Below, piece after piece: positions 28,766 through 38,739 of a stretch of 64,000 nucleotides of DNA. This DNA comes from Branchipolynoe longqiensis (lineage: Eukaryota > Annelida > Polychaeta > Phyllodocida > Polynoidae). Where the stretch lies: assembly GCA_030323885.1 (NCBI GenBank), contig CM059199.1, positions 1 to 64,000 on the forward strand. Reading direction: 5' to 3'. A program made the translations under genes and the position numbers. The notes below the pieces were generated by a model. It had not been told where the DNA came from. It worked only from the letters and a program-made list of their open reading frames with translations, and made no database searches. Every line of letters begins with the position of its first letter. The first letter of the stretch is position 1.

Positions 28766-28990
28766 TAACCCACTTCATGCGAATACGTGTTCACCCCAGC
28801 TTTGCCGAGTTTCGGACGTACCACACTTCAGTGACCTCGGCGTAATTGAAGCATGACATTCTCACAGACTTTGCTCCATGGTTAATTTCTTCCTCCCAGG
28901 GCTGTTTTCATTCCCACAACGACTGTGTCCACATTCGTGTCACGGTCTGAGCTTACGACGCAGTTTGCAAAGCAGTCGTAATAGCAAAAC
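28561..28990. repeat. (TA)n tracts (28563-28604, 28733-28760), poly-T and unassigned sequence
   Basis: The stretch 28770-28990 is not repetitive in this window. It may be more of the retroelement, but no motif is recognised. Confidence 0.55.
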
Positions 28991-28993
28991 TAG

Positions 28994-29297
28994 ACGACCG
29001 GACGCGATGGCCGAATCGATAGAGCGCAGACTTCCCATGCGGAAGGTCGGGGTTCAAATCCCAGATGAGTCAATCCAATGACTTATAGTTATAAAATTGA
29101 TACTTGTCGCTACCTAGCCCTGCGCTCGGCATTAATAGGATAGGACCAGGACTGGTTAGCACAGTATCGGGATAATGTGACTGTGGGATTTCGGGTCATG
29201 GTGCCAGTGGCCAAGTCTCTCTCAGTGGGGCAGCACTGTAGTGTCGCTGTGCATGCACACTGTCACAAGTCAGTACATGTCTTGACTTGACCTTAGA
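28994..29297 (+). mobile_element. SINE-A full-length copy
   Basis: A well-preserved head (CGCGATGGCCGAATCGATAG, GGTTCAAATCCCAGATGAGT) and body, ending at TTGACCTTAGATGCG without an obvious tail. Confidence 0.85.
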
Positions 29298-29302
29298 TGC
29301 GT

Positions 29303-30122
29303 GACTTGTCTCCCTTTCTTTCTTATGAGTTGTGTTTTGGTATTTAGTGGGGGGGGGAGACTGGCAGACAGTTGCCAGGATCCTCCTGATAGTAGTGCGT
29401 ATAACAGCAGTAACTGGAGACAGCCAAACAACCAGTTATTCTTCATCCTATTTTGGGAGATTGGGGGACCCAAACCCATGGGATTGTGGGTTTGAACCCT
29501 GATAGAGTCAAACCAATGACTTAAAAATTGATACTTATCACTTCCTAGCCAGGCGCTTGGCCTTATTAGGACAGAGCAGGGACTGGTGTGCTCATAGATA
29601 AAAGATTCACCCCATACTTCCAGTACAGGGGTGAAAACCAACCCATTAGAAAAGCTGGCGAAGAATTTTGACATGCTGGGTTAATTAACTGAGCTGGTAA
29701 ATTCTTAATTTAAGAAGCACAATATATTCTTTATGTACCTTTTCATATTTACTCGCTACTTTTGAGTTGGAAAATATAATAAAACATATACTTTAATGCA
29801 ATTTAAAATTGAAATCGACGGCGTTCTCTGGCCGCCATCTTGTCTGTTTGCATTCTCTCCCATTTCACCAACTCTGTGTTGATATAACAGTGAAGTTATA
29901 ATATAAGTAACCATTTGACACTGGTGCCAGGCATTCTACTTCCCGTTCCATACTAACGCTATTTTCAACGGTATTTAGACTACGTTGTCGTTCACCCCTG
30001 TAGTCTGTACTGTAAGTACGGGGTGAATCTTTTATCTAGTGTGCTCAGTGCGCACTGTCACAAGTCGGTACCGGTCCTGATATGACCTTAGATGTTGCTG
30101 GGATGTAAAACAACAACAAACA
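29303..30122 (+). mobile_element. SINE-A long variant (with 130-bp leader), split by a MITE-M
   Basis: The leader at 29303-29460 (TTCTTATGAGTTGTGTTTTG, GGCAGACAGTTGCCAGGATC, CAACCAGTTATTCTTCATCC) precedes the head and is repeated in inverted form at 36295-36430. The body is interrupted at 29595-30038 and resumes GTGCGCACTGTCACAAGTCG to AAAACAACAACAAACAAGC. Confidence 0.75.
29595..30038 (-). mobile_element. MITE-M copy in a SINE-A, 9-bp duplication
   Basis: TAGATAAAAGATTCACCCCA to GGGTGAATCTTTTATCTA. GTGTGCTCA occurs at 29586-29594 and 30039-30047. The interrupted SINE confirms the duplication. Confidence 0.9.
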
Positions 30123-30129
30123 AGCAAAA

Positions 30130-30222
30130 CTAGACGGGGCTGCGTGAGTTGAGCTCTCACTTCCCATGTGGCAGATCGTGGTATTCAAACCCTGGGGTCG
30201 AATCCTTAGTGAGTCAAAACAA
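30130..30222 (+). mobile_element. SINE-A head running into the satellite
   Basis: GGCTGCGTGAGTTGAGCTCT, then TTCAAACCCTGGGGTCGAAT and GAGTCAAAACAATGACC, where the sequence becomes the first satellite unit. Confidence 0.6.
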
Positions 30223-33077
30223 TGACCCCTCAGGCAATGAGCCACATAGACAGGTAGGTGTGGACAGGATGGTGACAGTAGGGAGCCTAGGTGGTGTAAA
30301 ACAATGACCCCTCAGGCAATGAGCCACATAGACAGGTAGGTGTGGACAGGATGGTGACAGTAGGGAGCCTAGGTGGTGTAAAACAATGACCCCTAGGCAA
30401 TGAGCCACATAGACAGGTAGTGTGGAAGGATGGTGACAGTAGGGAGCCTAGGTGGTGTAAAACAATGACCCCTCAGGCAATGAGCCACATAGACAGGTAG
30501 GTGTGGACAGGATGGTGACAGTAGGGAGCCTAGGTGGTGTAAAACAATGACCCCTCAGGCAATGAGCCACATAGACAGGTAGGTGTGGACAGGATGGTGA
30601 CAGTAGGGAGCCTAGGTGGTGTAAAACAATGACCCCTCAGGCAATGAGCCACATAGACAGGTAGGTGTGGAAGGATGGTGCAGTAGGGAGCCTAGGTGAT
30701 GTAAAACAATTACCTCTCAGGCAATGACCACATAGACAGGTAGGTGTGGACAGGATGGTGACAGTAGGGAGCCTAGGTGGTGTAAAACAATGACCCCTCA
30801 GGCAATGAGCCACATAGACAGGTAGGTGTGGACAGGATGGTGACAGTAGGGAGCCTATGTAGTGTAAAACAATGACCCCTCAGGCAATGCGCCACATAGA
30901 CAGGTAGGTGTGGACAGGATGGTGACAGTAGGGAGCCTAGGTAGTGTAAAACAATGACCCCTCGGGCAATGAGCCACATAGACAGGTAGGTGTGGACAGG
31001 ATGGTGACAGTAGGGAGCCTAGGTGGTGTAAAACAATGATCTCTCAGGCAATGAGCCACATATACAGGTAGGTGTGGATAGGATGGTGACAGTAGGGAGC
31101 CTAGGTGGTGTAAAACAATGACCCCTCAGGCAATGAGCCACATAGACAGGTAGGTGTGGACAGGATGGTGACAGTAGGGAGCCTAGGTGGTGTAAAACAA
31201 TGACCCCTCAGGCAATGAGCCACATAGACAGGTAGGTGTGGACAGGATGGTGACAGTAGGGAGCCTATGTAGTGTAAAACAATGACCCCTCAGGCAATGC
31301 GCCACATAGACAGGTAGGTGTGGACAGGATGGTGACAGTAGGGAGCCTAGGTAGTGTAAAACAATGACCCCTCGGGCAATGAGCCACATAGACAGGTAGG
31401 TGTGGACAGGATGGTGACAGTAGGGAGCCTAGGTGGTGTAAAACAATGATCTCTCAGGCAATGAGCCACATATACAGGTAGGTGTGGATAGGATGGTGAC
31501 AGTAGGGAGCCTAGGTGGTGTAAAACAATGACCCCTCAGGCAATGAGCCACATAGACAGGTAGGTGTGGACAGGATGGTGACAGTAGGGAGCCTATGTAG
31601 TGTAAAACAATGACCCCTCAGGCAATGCGCCACATAGACAGGTAGGTGTGGACAGGATGGTGACAGTAGGGAGCCTAGGTAGTGTAAAACAATGACCCCT
31701 CGGGCAATGAGCCACATAGACAGGTAGGTGTGGACAGGATGGTGACAGTAGGGAGCCTAGGTGGTGTAAAACAATGACCCCTCAGGCAATGAGCCACATA
31801 GACAGGTAGGTGTGGATAGGATGGTGACAGTAGGGAGCCTAGGTGGTGTAAAACAATGACCCCTCAGGCAATGAGCCACATAGACAGGTAGGTGTGGATA
31901 GGATGGTGACAGTAGGGAGCCTAGGTGGTGTAAAACAATGACCCCTCAGGCAATGAGCCACATAGACAGGTAGGTGTGGACAGGATGGTGACAGTAGGGA
32001 GCCTATGTAGTGTAAAACAATGACCCCTCAGGCAATGCGCCACATAGACAGGTAGGTGTGGACAGGATGGTGACAGTAGGGAGCCTAGGTAGTGTAAAAC
32101 AATGACCCCTCGGGCAATGAGCCACATAGACAGGTAGGTGTGGACAGGATGGTGACAGTAGGGAGCCTAGGTGGTGTAAAACAATGATCTCTCAGGCAAT
32201 GAGCCACATATACAGGTAGGTGTGGATAGGATGGTGACAGTAGGGAGCCTAGGTGGTGTAAAACAATGACCCCTCAGGCAATGAGCCACATAGACAGGTA
32301 GGTGTGGACAGGATGGTGACAGTAGGGAGCCTAGGTGGGTTGTAAAACAATGACCCCTCAGGCAATGAGCCACATAGACAGGTAGGTGTGGACAGGATGG
32401 TACAGTGGGAGCCTAGGTAGTGTAAAACAATGACCCCTCAGGCAATGAGCCACATAGACAGGTAGGTGTGGACAGGATGGTGACAGTAGGGAGCCTAGGT
32501 GGTGTAAAACATGACCCCTCAGGCAATGAGCCACATAGACAGGTAGGTGTGGACAGGATGGTGACAGTAGGGAGCCTAGGTGGTGTAAAACAATGACCCC
32601 TCAGGCAATGAGCCACATAGACAGGTAGGTGTGGATAGGATGGTGACAGTAGGGAGCCTAGGTGGTGTAAAACAATGACCCCTCAGGCAATGAGCCACAT
32701 AGACAGGTAGGTGTGGACAGGATGGTGACAGTAGGGAGCCTAGGTGGTGTAAAACAATGACCCCTCAGGCAATGAGCCACATAGACAGGTAGGTGTGGAC
32801 AGGATGGTGACAGTAGGGAGCCTAGGTGGTGTAAAACAATGATCCCTCAGGCAATGAGCCACATAGACAGGTAGGTGTGGACAGGATGGTGACAGTAGGG
32901 AGCCTAGGTGGTGTAAAACAATGACCCCTCAGGCAATGAGCCACATAGACAGGTAGGTGTGGACAGGATGGTGACATCAGGGAGCCTAGGTGGTGTAAAA
33001 CAATGATCCCTCAGGCAATGAGCCACATAGACAGGTAGGTGTGGACAGGGTGGTGACATCAGGGAGCCTAGGTAGTT
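30214..33077. repeat. 82-bp tandem satellite, about 35 units, with higher-order structure
   Basis: The unit is AAAACAATGACCCCTCAGGC through ATAGACAGGTAGGTGTGGAC and GGTGACAGTAGGGAGCCTAG to GTGGTGT, 82 bases. Marker variants recur in fixed order: GCGCCACAT at 30889, 31299, 31627 and 32037, CTCGGGCAAT about one unit later each time, giving spacings of 410, 328 and 410 bases (5, 4 and 5 units). Short minus-strand frames are identical across these blocks but have no coding character. The array starts in SINE-A body sequence and ends in a tRNA-like head. Confidence 0.92.
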
Positions 33078-33228
33078 TAATGGTTAGCACACTAGTCCGA
33101 AATGCAATAAGTGTGGGTCTGAATCCAACCCTAGGTGCAATATTCCCCATTTTCATCACCCCACAACACAGGTTTCAGTGACCTGGATCCTGTTAACCTA
33201 TGTGCTGTATGGGTGTTGAACCTACCCT
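33062..33228 (+). mobile_element. tRNA-headed repeat at the satellite's right edge
   Basis: GGGAGCCTAGGTAGTTTAAT with A-box-like TAGTTTAATGGTTAGCA, then GGGTCTGAATCCAACCC as B box, then CAGGTTTCAGTGACCTGGAT. The first 15-20 bases are the same as part of the satellite unit. The sequence ends at a TA/CATA microsatellite (33230-33300). Confidence 0.45.
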
Positions 33229-33229
33229 G

Positions 33230-33233
33230 TGTA

Positions 33234-33271
<38 letters not shown>

Positions 33272-33300
33272 CATACATACATACATACATACATACACAT
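33230..33300. repeat. (TA)n then (CATA)n microsatellite
   Basis: TA tract to about 33265 followed by CATA units to 33298. Confidence 0.9.
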
Positions 33301-33780
33301 ATATATGTAAGTGCATTGCCTGTATGTATGTAAGTGTAAACATTAAAACAATTTATGGACGTAAACCATTTAAAAGACTTACAATTCCCGGATTCGAAGC
33401 GCGATTGAGTCATGGTAGTGATCATTTAATTTCTTTTGGTACTCTCAGGCCACTGATTAATTATCATTTACGATTGTCAAATTGGTGAGAGCACAGGCTT
33501 CCCGTGCGGAAGGTCAAGAGAGGGATAGAGAGAGAAATTGACTGACCGACAAGTATTGGCTGCATAGAGGAGATCATAAAAGAGGAGAAAGAGATGGATA
33601 CACGCGAAGCTATATTGACATACTTACATCCATCCAGACATCCAGACCGAGAGCGTGAGAGAACAGGAGAATGAGGAAGAAAGACATAAAATGGTGACTG
33701 AAGCAGGCAAAAATAACACAAAAACACACAAAAACACACAAAAACACACATAACACAGACAGACAACTCGTCAGGGGGCT
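33301..33780. other. Unassigned; SINE-A head scrap at 33486-33515
   Basis: GAGAGCACAGGCTTCCCGTG then CGGAAGGTC is a piece of SINE-A head. CACAAAAACA units occur at 33715-33750. Nothing else is recognised. Confidence 0.45.
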
Positions 33781-33819
33781 TTGTGCACACCCATGTAGGG
33801 CGAGCTGGGAGAGAAAAGA

Positions 33820-34735
33820 GTGAGGAAGAGAGTGGGAAGAAAGGTGAGTGGAGAGGAAGGGATGGAGAAAGAAGGGAGGCAAGAGAAAGGGAAGAGAGAG
33901 GAGAGACAAGAGGAAGAGAGAGTAGAGCAGGAGAGGGGAGAGATAAGAGACATGAGAGAAAGAGGGAAGAGAGAGGAGAGCAAGAGAGGGAATAGAGAGG
34001 AGAGAGAAGAGAGAGGAGAGAGAAACAGGAGAGAGAGGAGAGAAAACAGGAAGAGAGAGGAGAGAGAAGAGGCAGAGAGGGGAGAGAGTAGAGGAAGAGA
34101 GGGGAGAGAGAAGAGAGAGGAGAGAAAACAGGGGGAGAGAGGAGAGATAACAGGAAGAGAGGGAAGAGAGAAGAAGAGGAGAGGGTAGAAAGAAGAGAGA
34201 TGAGAGATAAACAAGGGAGATAGAGGAGAGAGAACAGGAAGAGAGGGGACAGAGAAGAGAGATGAGAGGAAGAGAGAGTAGAGAGAAGAGGAAGAGAGGG
34301 GAGAGAGAGGAGAGAGAAATCCTAGAGGAGAGAGAGAGGAGAGAGTAAACCGAGAGGAGAGAGGAGAGATAAATCCGAGAGGAGAGAGAGGATACAGAAA
34401 GCCAAGAGGAGAGAGAGGATAGAGAAAGCCGAGAGGAGAGAGAGGAGACAGAAAGCCGAAAGGAGAGAGAAAGCCGAGAGGAGAGAGAGGAGAGAGAAAG
34501 CCGAGAGGAGAGAGAGGAGAGAGAAAGTTGAGAGGAGAGGAGAGAGAAAGCCGAGAGGAGAGAGAGGAGAGAGAAAGCCGAGAGGAGAGAGAGGAGAGAG
34601 AAAGCCGAGAGGAGAGAGAAAGCTGAGAGGAGAGAGGAGAGAGAAAGCAGAGAGGAGAGAGAGGAGAGAGAAAGCCGATAGAGGAGAGAGAGGATAGAGA
34701 GGAGAGACAAAGTCGAGAGAAGAGAGGAGAAAGAG
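33820..34735. repeat. Polypurine (GA-rich) tract, about 0.9 kb
   Basis: Nearly pure A/G on the plus strand. In the right half, units GAGAGGAGAGAGAAAGCC recur. The extreme strand asymmetry produces long spurious frames (Ser/Leu on the minus strand, Arg/Glu on the plus strand). The 456-codon minus-strand frame here is not a gene. Confidence 0.9.
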
Positions 34736-34767
34736 GAAGGCCGATACCGATACATACAATGACATGG

Positions 34768-34769
<2 letters not shown>

Positions 34770-34821
<52 letters not shown>

Positions 34822-35065
34822 CAAAATAAAAACAAGTGAGTGGGGTGAGGCAGGCGCTCCGACGGCGTATTTATAGGCCAACGCAGGACCGAAGCACCGC
34901 CGGAGCAGGCTCGCAGCAAAGTGGCATAGTGCCAGTGAATCAATAGACCATTTCGTAATAACCTTGGTTAACATATTCAAATGGGCATAATGTATTTTAT
35001 GCCTACCTATATTCGCATAATTCTTTATATGCCTTATATATATATATATATATATATATACCGAT
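34770..35065. repeat. (TA)n tracts at 34770-34818 and 35036-35062 with unassigned sequence
   Basis: Two TA tracts around 215 bases with no recognised repeat or frame. Confidence 0.7.
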
Positions 35066-35475
35066 CAACCTAATGTATTGACCGGATGCGGTGGCAACAT
35101 TTATTTAAGAGCGCTGGCTTCCTGCTTGGAAGGGCGATGGTTTGAATCTCGGCCGAGTCAAACCAACGACTTAGCAAGTTTATAGTTGTCGCTCCCCAGC
35201 CCGTCCTAGAGCAAGGACTGGTTTGCTCAGTATCAGGATAATTTGATTGAGGGGGATATGAGGTTATGGTGCCGGTGGCCTGGTTTCCCAGTGGGGCAGA
35301 ACTATAAAGTCGCCGTGAGTGCGCGCTGCCATAAGTCGGTACACGTCCTGATATGACCTGATATGTTATTGGGATATAAACCCCCAACAAACAAGTAAAC
35401 ACACCTAATATATTTATCTTAGAAAAAGCTAAAAATGGCAGAAATTCTCAAAACCATCTGATTATGTAACTTTGC
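35063..35475 (+). mobile_element. MITE-T right end containing a SINE-A
   Basis: CGATCAACCTAATGTATTG at 35063 and ACCTAATATATTTATCTTAG at 35403, then CCATCTGATTATGTAACTTT, are the MITE-T right portion. The SINE-A (about 35080-35400, GACCGGATGCGGTGGC to CCCCCAACAAACAAG) lies between, flanked by an imperfect ACCTAATRTATT duplication. Confidence 0.65.
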
Positions 35476-35496
35476 AAATAGCCAGCTAGATGTCTG

Positions 35497-36000
35497 TTGC
35501 TCTTTTACGTCCTAGCAATGTCTAAGTTTGATTGATTGATTGATTGATTGGTGGTTGCTTTACGCAGTGTCGGCAGCATAGCCCATATTCACGGCGAGAA
35601 ATGTTTGTTTTTTGTTCAAACCATCGCTTTTACATGTAAAAGCAGACAATCAATTATGTGCCAATAGACACTCATTAAATTAGAAAGCTCACAATCATAT
35701 ATTTGTGGTCAAGGGAAACAAATTCCCATAGAAAACGAAAAGTTGTTATCAATAATTGATAGAATCTAAGGTGATATCAGGACAGGTACCAACTTGCGAC
35801 AGTGCGCACTCATGGCGACATTTTTGCACAGCCCCACTGGGAGATCAGGCTGCCAGCACCATGACCAAATACCCAACACCGTCACATTATCCTGAAGGTG
35901 ATAATGTGATAATCAGATTTGATAATGTGCTAATCAGATTAGTCCTTGTCGTCTCCTATTAATGCTGAGCACTAGGCGAGGCAGCGACAGGTATCTTCTT
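35497..36000 (-). mobile_element. SINE-A split by a 236-bp insertion
   Basis: The tail (TGCTCTTTTACGTCCTAGCA to TCTAAG) at 35497-35526 resumes at 35763 (TCTAAGGTGATATCAGGACA). The inserted block starts with (TTGA)n, then GGTGGTTGCTTTACGCAGTG, and matches nothing else here. Within the continuation, TGATAATGTGATAATCAGAT is a local triplication. Confidence 0.65.
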
Positions 36001-36002
36001 TC

Positions 36003-36430
36003 GTTGTTGTTGTTTTACATCCTAGCAACATCAGGACAGGTACCGACTTATGACAGTGGCAACTCATGGCAACATTCTAGTGCTCCCCCACTGGAACATC
36101 AGGTCAACATCGCCGTGACCTGATATCCCTCTGAGTCACATTATCCTGACACTGAGCACACCAGTCCCTGCCCTGTCCTAAATAAGGCCGAGCGCCTGGC
36201 TAGGAAGTGACAAGTATCAATTTTTAGTCATTGTTTTGACTCGATCAGGGTTCGAACCCACAATCCCATGGGTTAGGGTCCCCCGATCTCCAAAAACAGG
36301 ATGAAGAATAACTGGCTGTTTGGCTGTCTCCAGTTACTCCTGTTATACCCACTACTATCAGGAGGATCCTGGCAACTGTCTGCCAGTCTCCCCCCACTAA
36401 ATACCAAAACACAACTCATAAGAAAGAAAG
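36003..36430 (-). mobile_element. SINE-A long variant, inverted
   Basis: GTTGTTGTTTTACATCCTAG to GGTTCGAACCCACAATCCCA, followed by the complement of the 130-bp leader (GAAGAATAACTGGCTGTTTG to AACACAACTCATAAGAAAGA) also found at 29303-29460. Confidence 0.75.
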
Positions 36431-36439
36431 TGAGACCAG

Positions 36440-36790
36440 TTACGCAAGATTGACAGTAATAAGGTTGAGCTTTATTGCTACAACTCTTTTTCACCTACTG
36501 GTGATCTGCCACCCTGACTCACTTACAACCTGCTACACAGACCCACATAGTTTATTCTTGTTCACTCAAAATCAGTGCCTACAGCCGATTAAACGTAAGT
36601 CCTATGGGTGTTACACACAGCTCAGTGGTAAACTGCTTCCGTTGGTATCTCTAGAGTGACCAGTGGTGAGTGTCTGTCCAGCAAGTGCAAGGAGTTCAAG
36701 GGTGACTGGGCTCACACAGCCAGCCAATCACACACCTCTGCAGCCTGGGATGGGTTGCGCCCAAGAGGGGGCACCTGTCACTCAACCCTA
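36440..36790. other. Unassigned sequence
   Basis: Non-repetitive in this window; only short open frames. Confidence 0.4.
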
Positions 36791-36881
36791 GGGCAGGTGG
36801 TGTCCTTAATGTATGCAGAATGGCTGGGTGTGCTTACCCAGCGGTCCCGTGGTTACAAGTAGTCGCCATACAGTTACATTA
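36791..36881. repeat. 91-bp dispersed repeat, copy 1 (see 43093-43183)
   Basis: GGGCAGGTGGTGTCCTTAAT through GGCTGGGTGTGCTTACCCAG to TACAGTTACATTA, about 94% identical by eye to 43093-43183 and unrelated outside. Read on the minus strand, this copy has a stop where the other is open. Confidence 0.75.
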
Positions 36882-37289
36882 GTTTGTCTTCTCCACCGGT
36901 AGTGGCCACCCCTCCCCGCATCACTGCCAATGTTTTTCTGCCAATTTCATTCAATTCCCCACAACCTTAAGTACCCTATCCCCCTCTACCGGAAGAGGAG
37001 CAGGGGCTCCTGTAAACATTAATTGTTTTAGATGGGGATAGGCCCAAATCTGCACCAGAACTGACAACTGAGCTACTTATGTACACTACTTCTAAACCCC
37101 CCACCCCCATGAATTAAAATTTTATAGTAAAATGTCTTTATCCCTCCTGTCACTGCCCGTGTTGTGTCCACTAATTCCCTTGCGCGCCCAGGCCCCGTTA
37201 AAACTTAATGACAGAATCAACAACAACAAAGTTATAAAGATAGGGTAAGCCAGGCCAGAATAGCAACACAAACAGGTTACATCTTTGGA

Positions 37290-37495
37290 CAAGACAATCA
37301 ATTCAAATCAAGATTTATCTAAATCAACAATTGAATCAATTAATCATTGACTCGATCAATCAGCCGACCAAAATCAATCAACATACACAATCAATCAACT
37401 GACCAACATCAATCAAATGACTCAAATCAATCAAATGACTCAAATCAATCAAAATGACTCAAATCAATCAACCAACTCGAATCAATCAAGAAACA
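37290..37495. repeat. (CAAATCAATCAA)n-type simple repeat
   Basis: Repeated ACTCAAATCAATCAAATG units. 36890-37289 before it is unassigned. Confidence 0.8.
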
Positions 37496-37499
37496 ATTT

Positions 37500-38739
37500 G
37501 TGGCTGAGGCCAGCTGAGAATCTCAGCCACGTCTGTCCGACTATGCCACTGGTGAAGATCGGTGCTAGGCATCCAGCCTGACGCTGCCACCCACGATCAG
37601 TGCTCGGCAACGCATTTAAGGATCCGTGATCCAACCGCGATACCACACCCTGACCGGTGCTGCACCTGTGATACCACATGATCTCCACCTGAACGCGGTG
37701 TTCACACCAGCAATACCCGGATGCCATAGTGTATCTGGACAGCGCAGTGTGACCACATTCTTCGCGCAGCCTGTCAACAGAACAGCGCCCGCAACCTTAA
37801 TTACACCAAAACCACATCCTTGGTTTTAATAATAAGACAATTTTTGACTGGTGCTGGGGACATGTCCCTGGCGCACACTAACCCATGAGTACTTGAAAAT
37901 GGAGGGAGGTGATGATCACACAGCATGTCACCACACCCTCCATCCTACACTAGGTCGTCTTTTCCTCGAATTTCCACGATCGCACCCACGAACCCATCCC
38001 TGCTAGGGCAGTACAGTTTGGTGCGATTATGCGAGAAGGCCAAATAGCTAGCTTGCCTATGGCTTACACAGCGCCCGATGGGTCAGGTTTCCGCTAGGAC
38101 CTGCCCATACCTATTTCCACTCCAGTTTCTTGCAAGCAGGAATCAGAGAGGTGCATAATGTAATAAATTAAATCCTCCCCTCCTTAGTTGCTACTGAGGG
38201 CTCAATGCAAGCAGGAATCAGAGGAAAACTAATTACCATAATTAACTTCCCTCCCCCCCTGTACTTGTACTCGAACAAGCAGGAATCAGAGAGGCGCATA
38301 ATGTTTAATTAAATCCTTCCCCCCCCCCCTTACTTGTTCCATTTTAGGATTGGGCAGGGAGCCTGAATTCCTGATACTCCCACATCCTGACTAGGCACTA
38401 CCAGGGTCCCGAATCAGCTGCCCGTGGCCAGTCTGTAAGGCATGGGAAAGGATTGGGGTAGGTAACTAGAAACCTTATCATGGCAAGCTCCAGCGGTTCC
38501 GAGCAACTCTCACTCCACTTCATAACTACTGCGGCCAATTCCGACCGGTTAATTATGCCTAAATGAGGAAAAGCATCCCGTTTTGAAATTTATACAGCGT
38601 CCCTGCTCATCCCCTTAAATTTCGTTCAGATGCAAAAGAAGTGTATATATCATGCGGAATACGCACTACCCCTAGTAGGAAGCTCTAAATAACTACTCAA
38701 ATTTATACAGCGTCCCTGCTCATCTTCAACATTTTTGGT
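37500..38739. other. Sequence 3' of the env fossil (minus strand), possibly element-derived
   Basis: AAGCAGGAATCAGAG occurs three times (about 38136, 38212, 38279), and AAATTTATACAGCGTCCCTG then CTCATC twice (38586 and 38699). Such direct repeats beside env could be remains of the element's 3' region, but no LTR pair or polypurine tract was identified. Confidence 0.35.

Noticed and set aside
30214..33077. Repeated 68-codon minus-strand frames, and a CRISPR-like look
   Set aside because: The frames are by-products of the 82-bp satellite. Units are contiguous without spacers, so it is not a CRISPR array, and the sequence is eukaryotic.
33610..34980. 456-codon minus-strand frame rich in Ser/Leu, and plus-strand Arg/Glu frames
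   Set aside because: They are translations of a polypurine tract and adjoining TA repeat; no domain and no codon structure.
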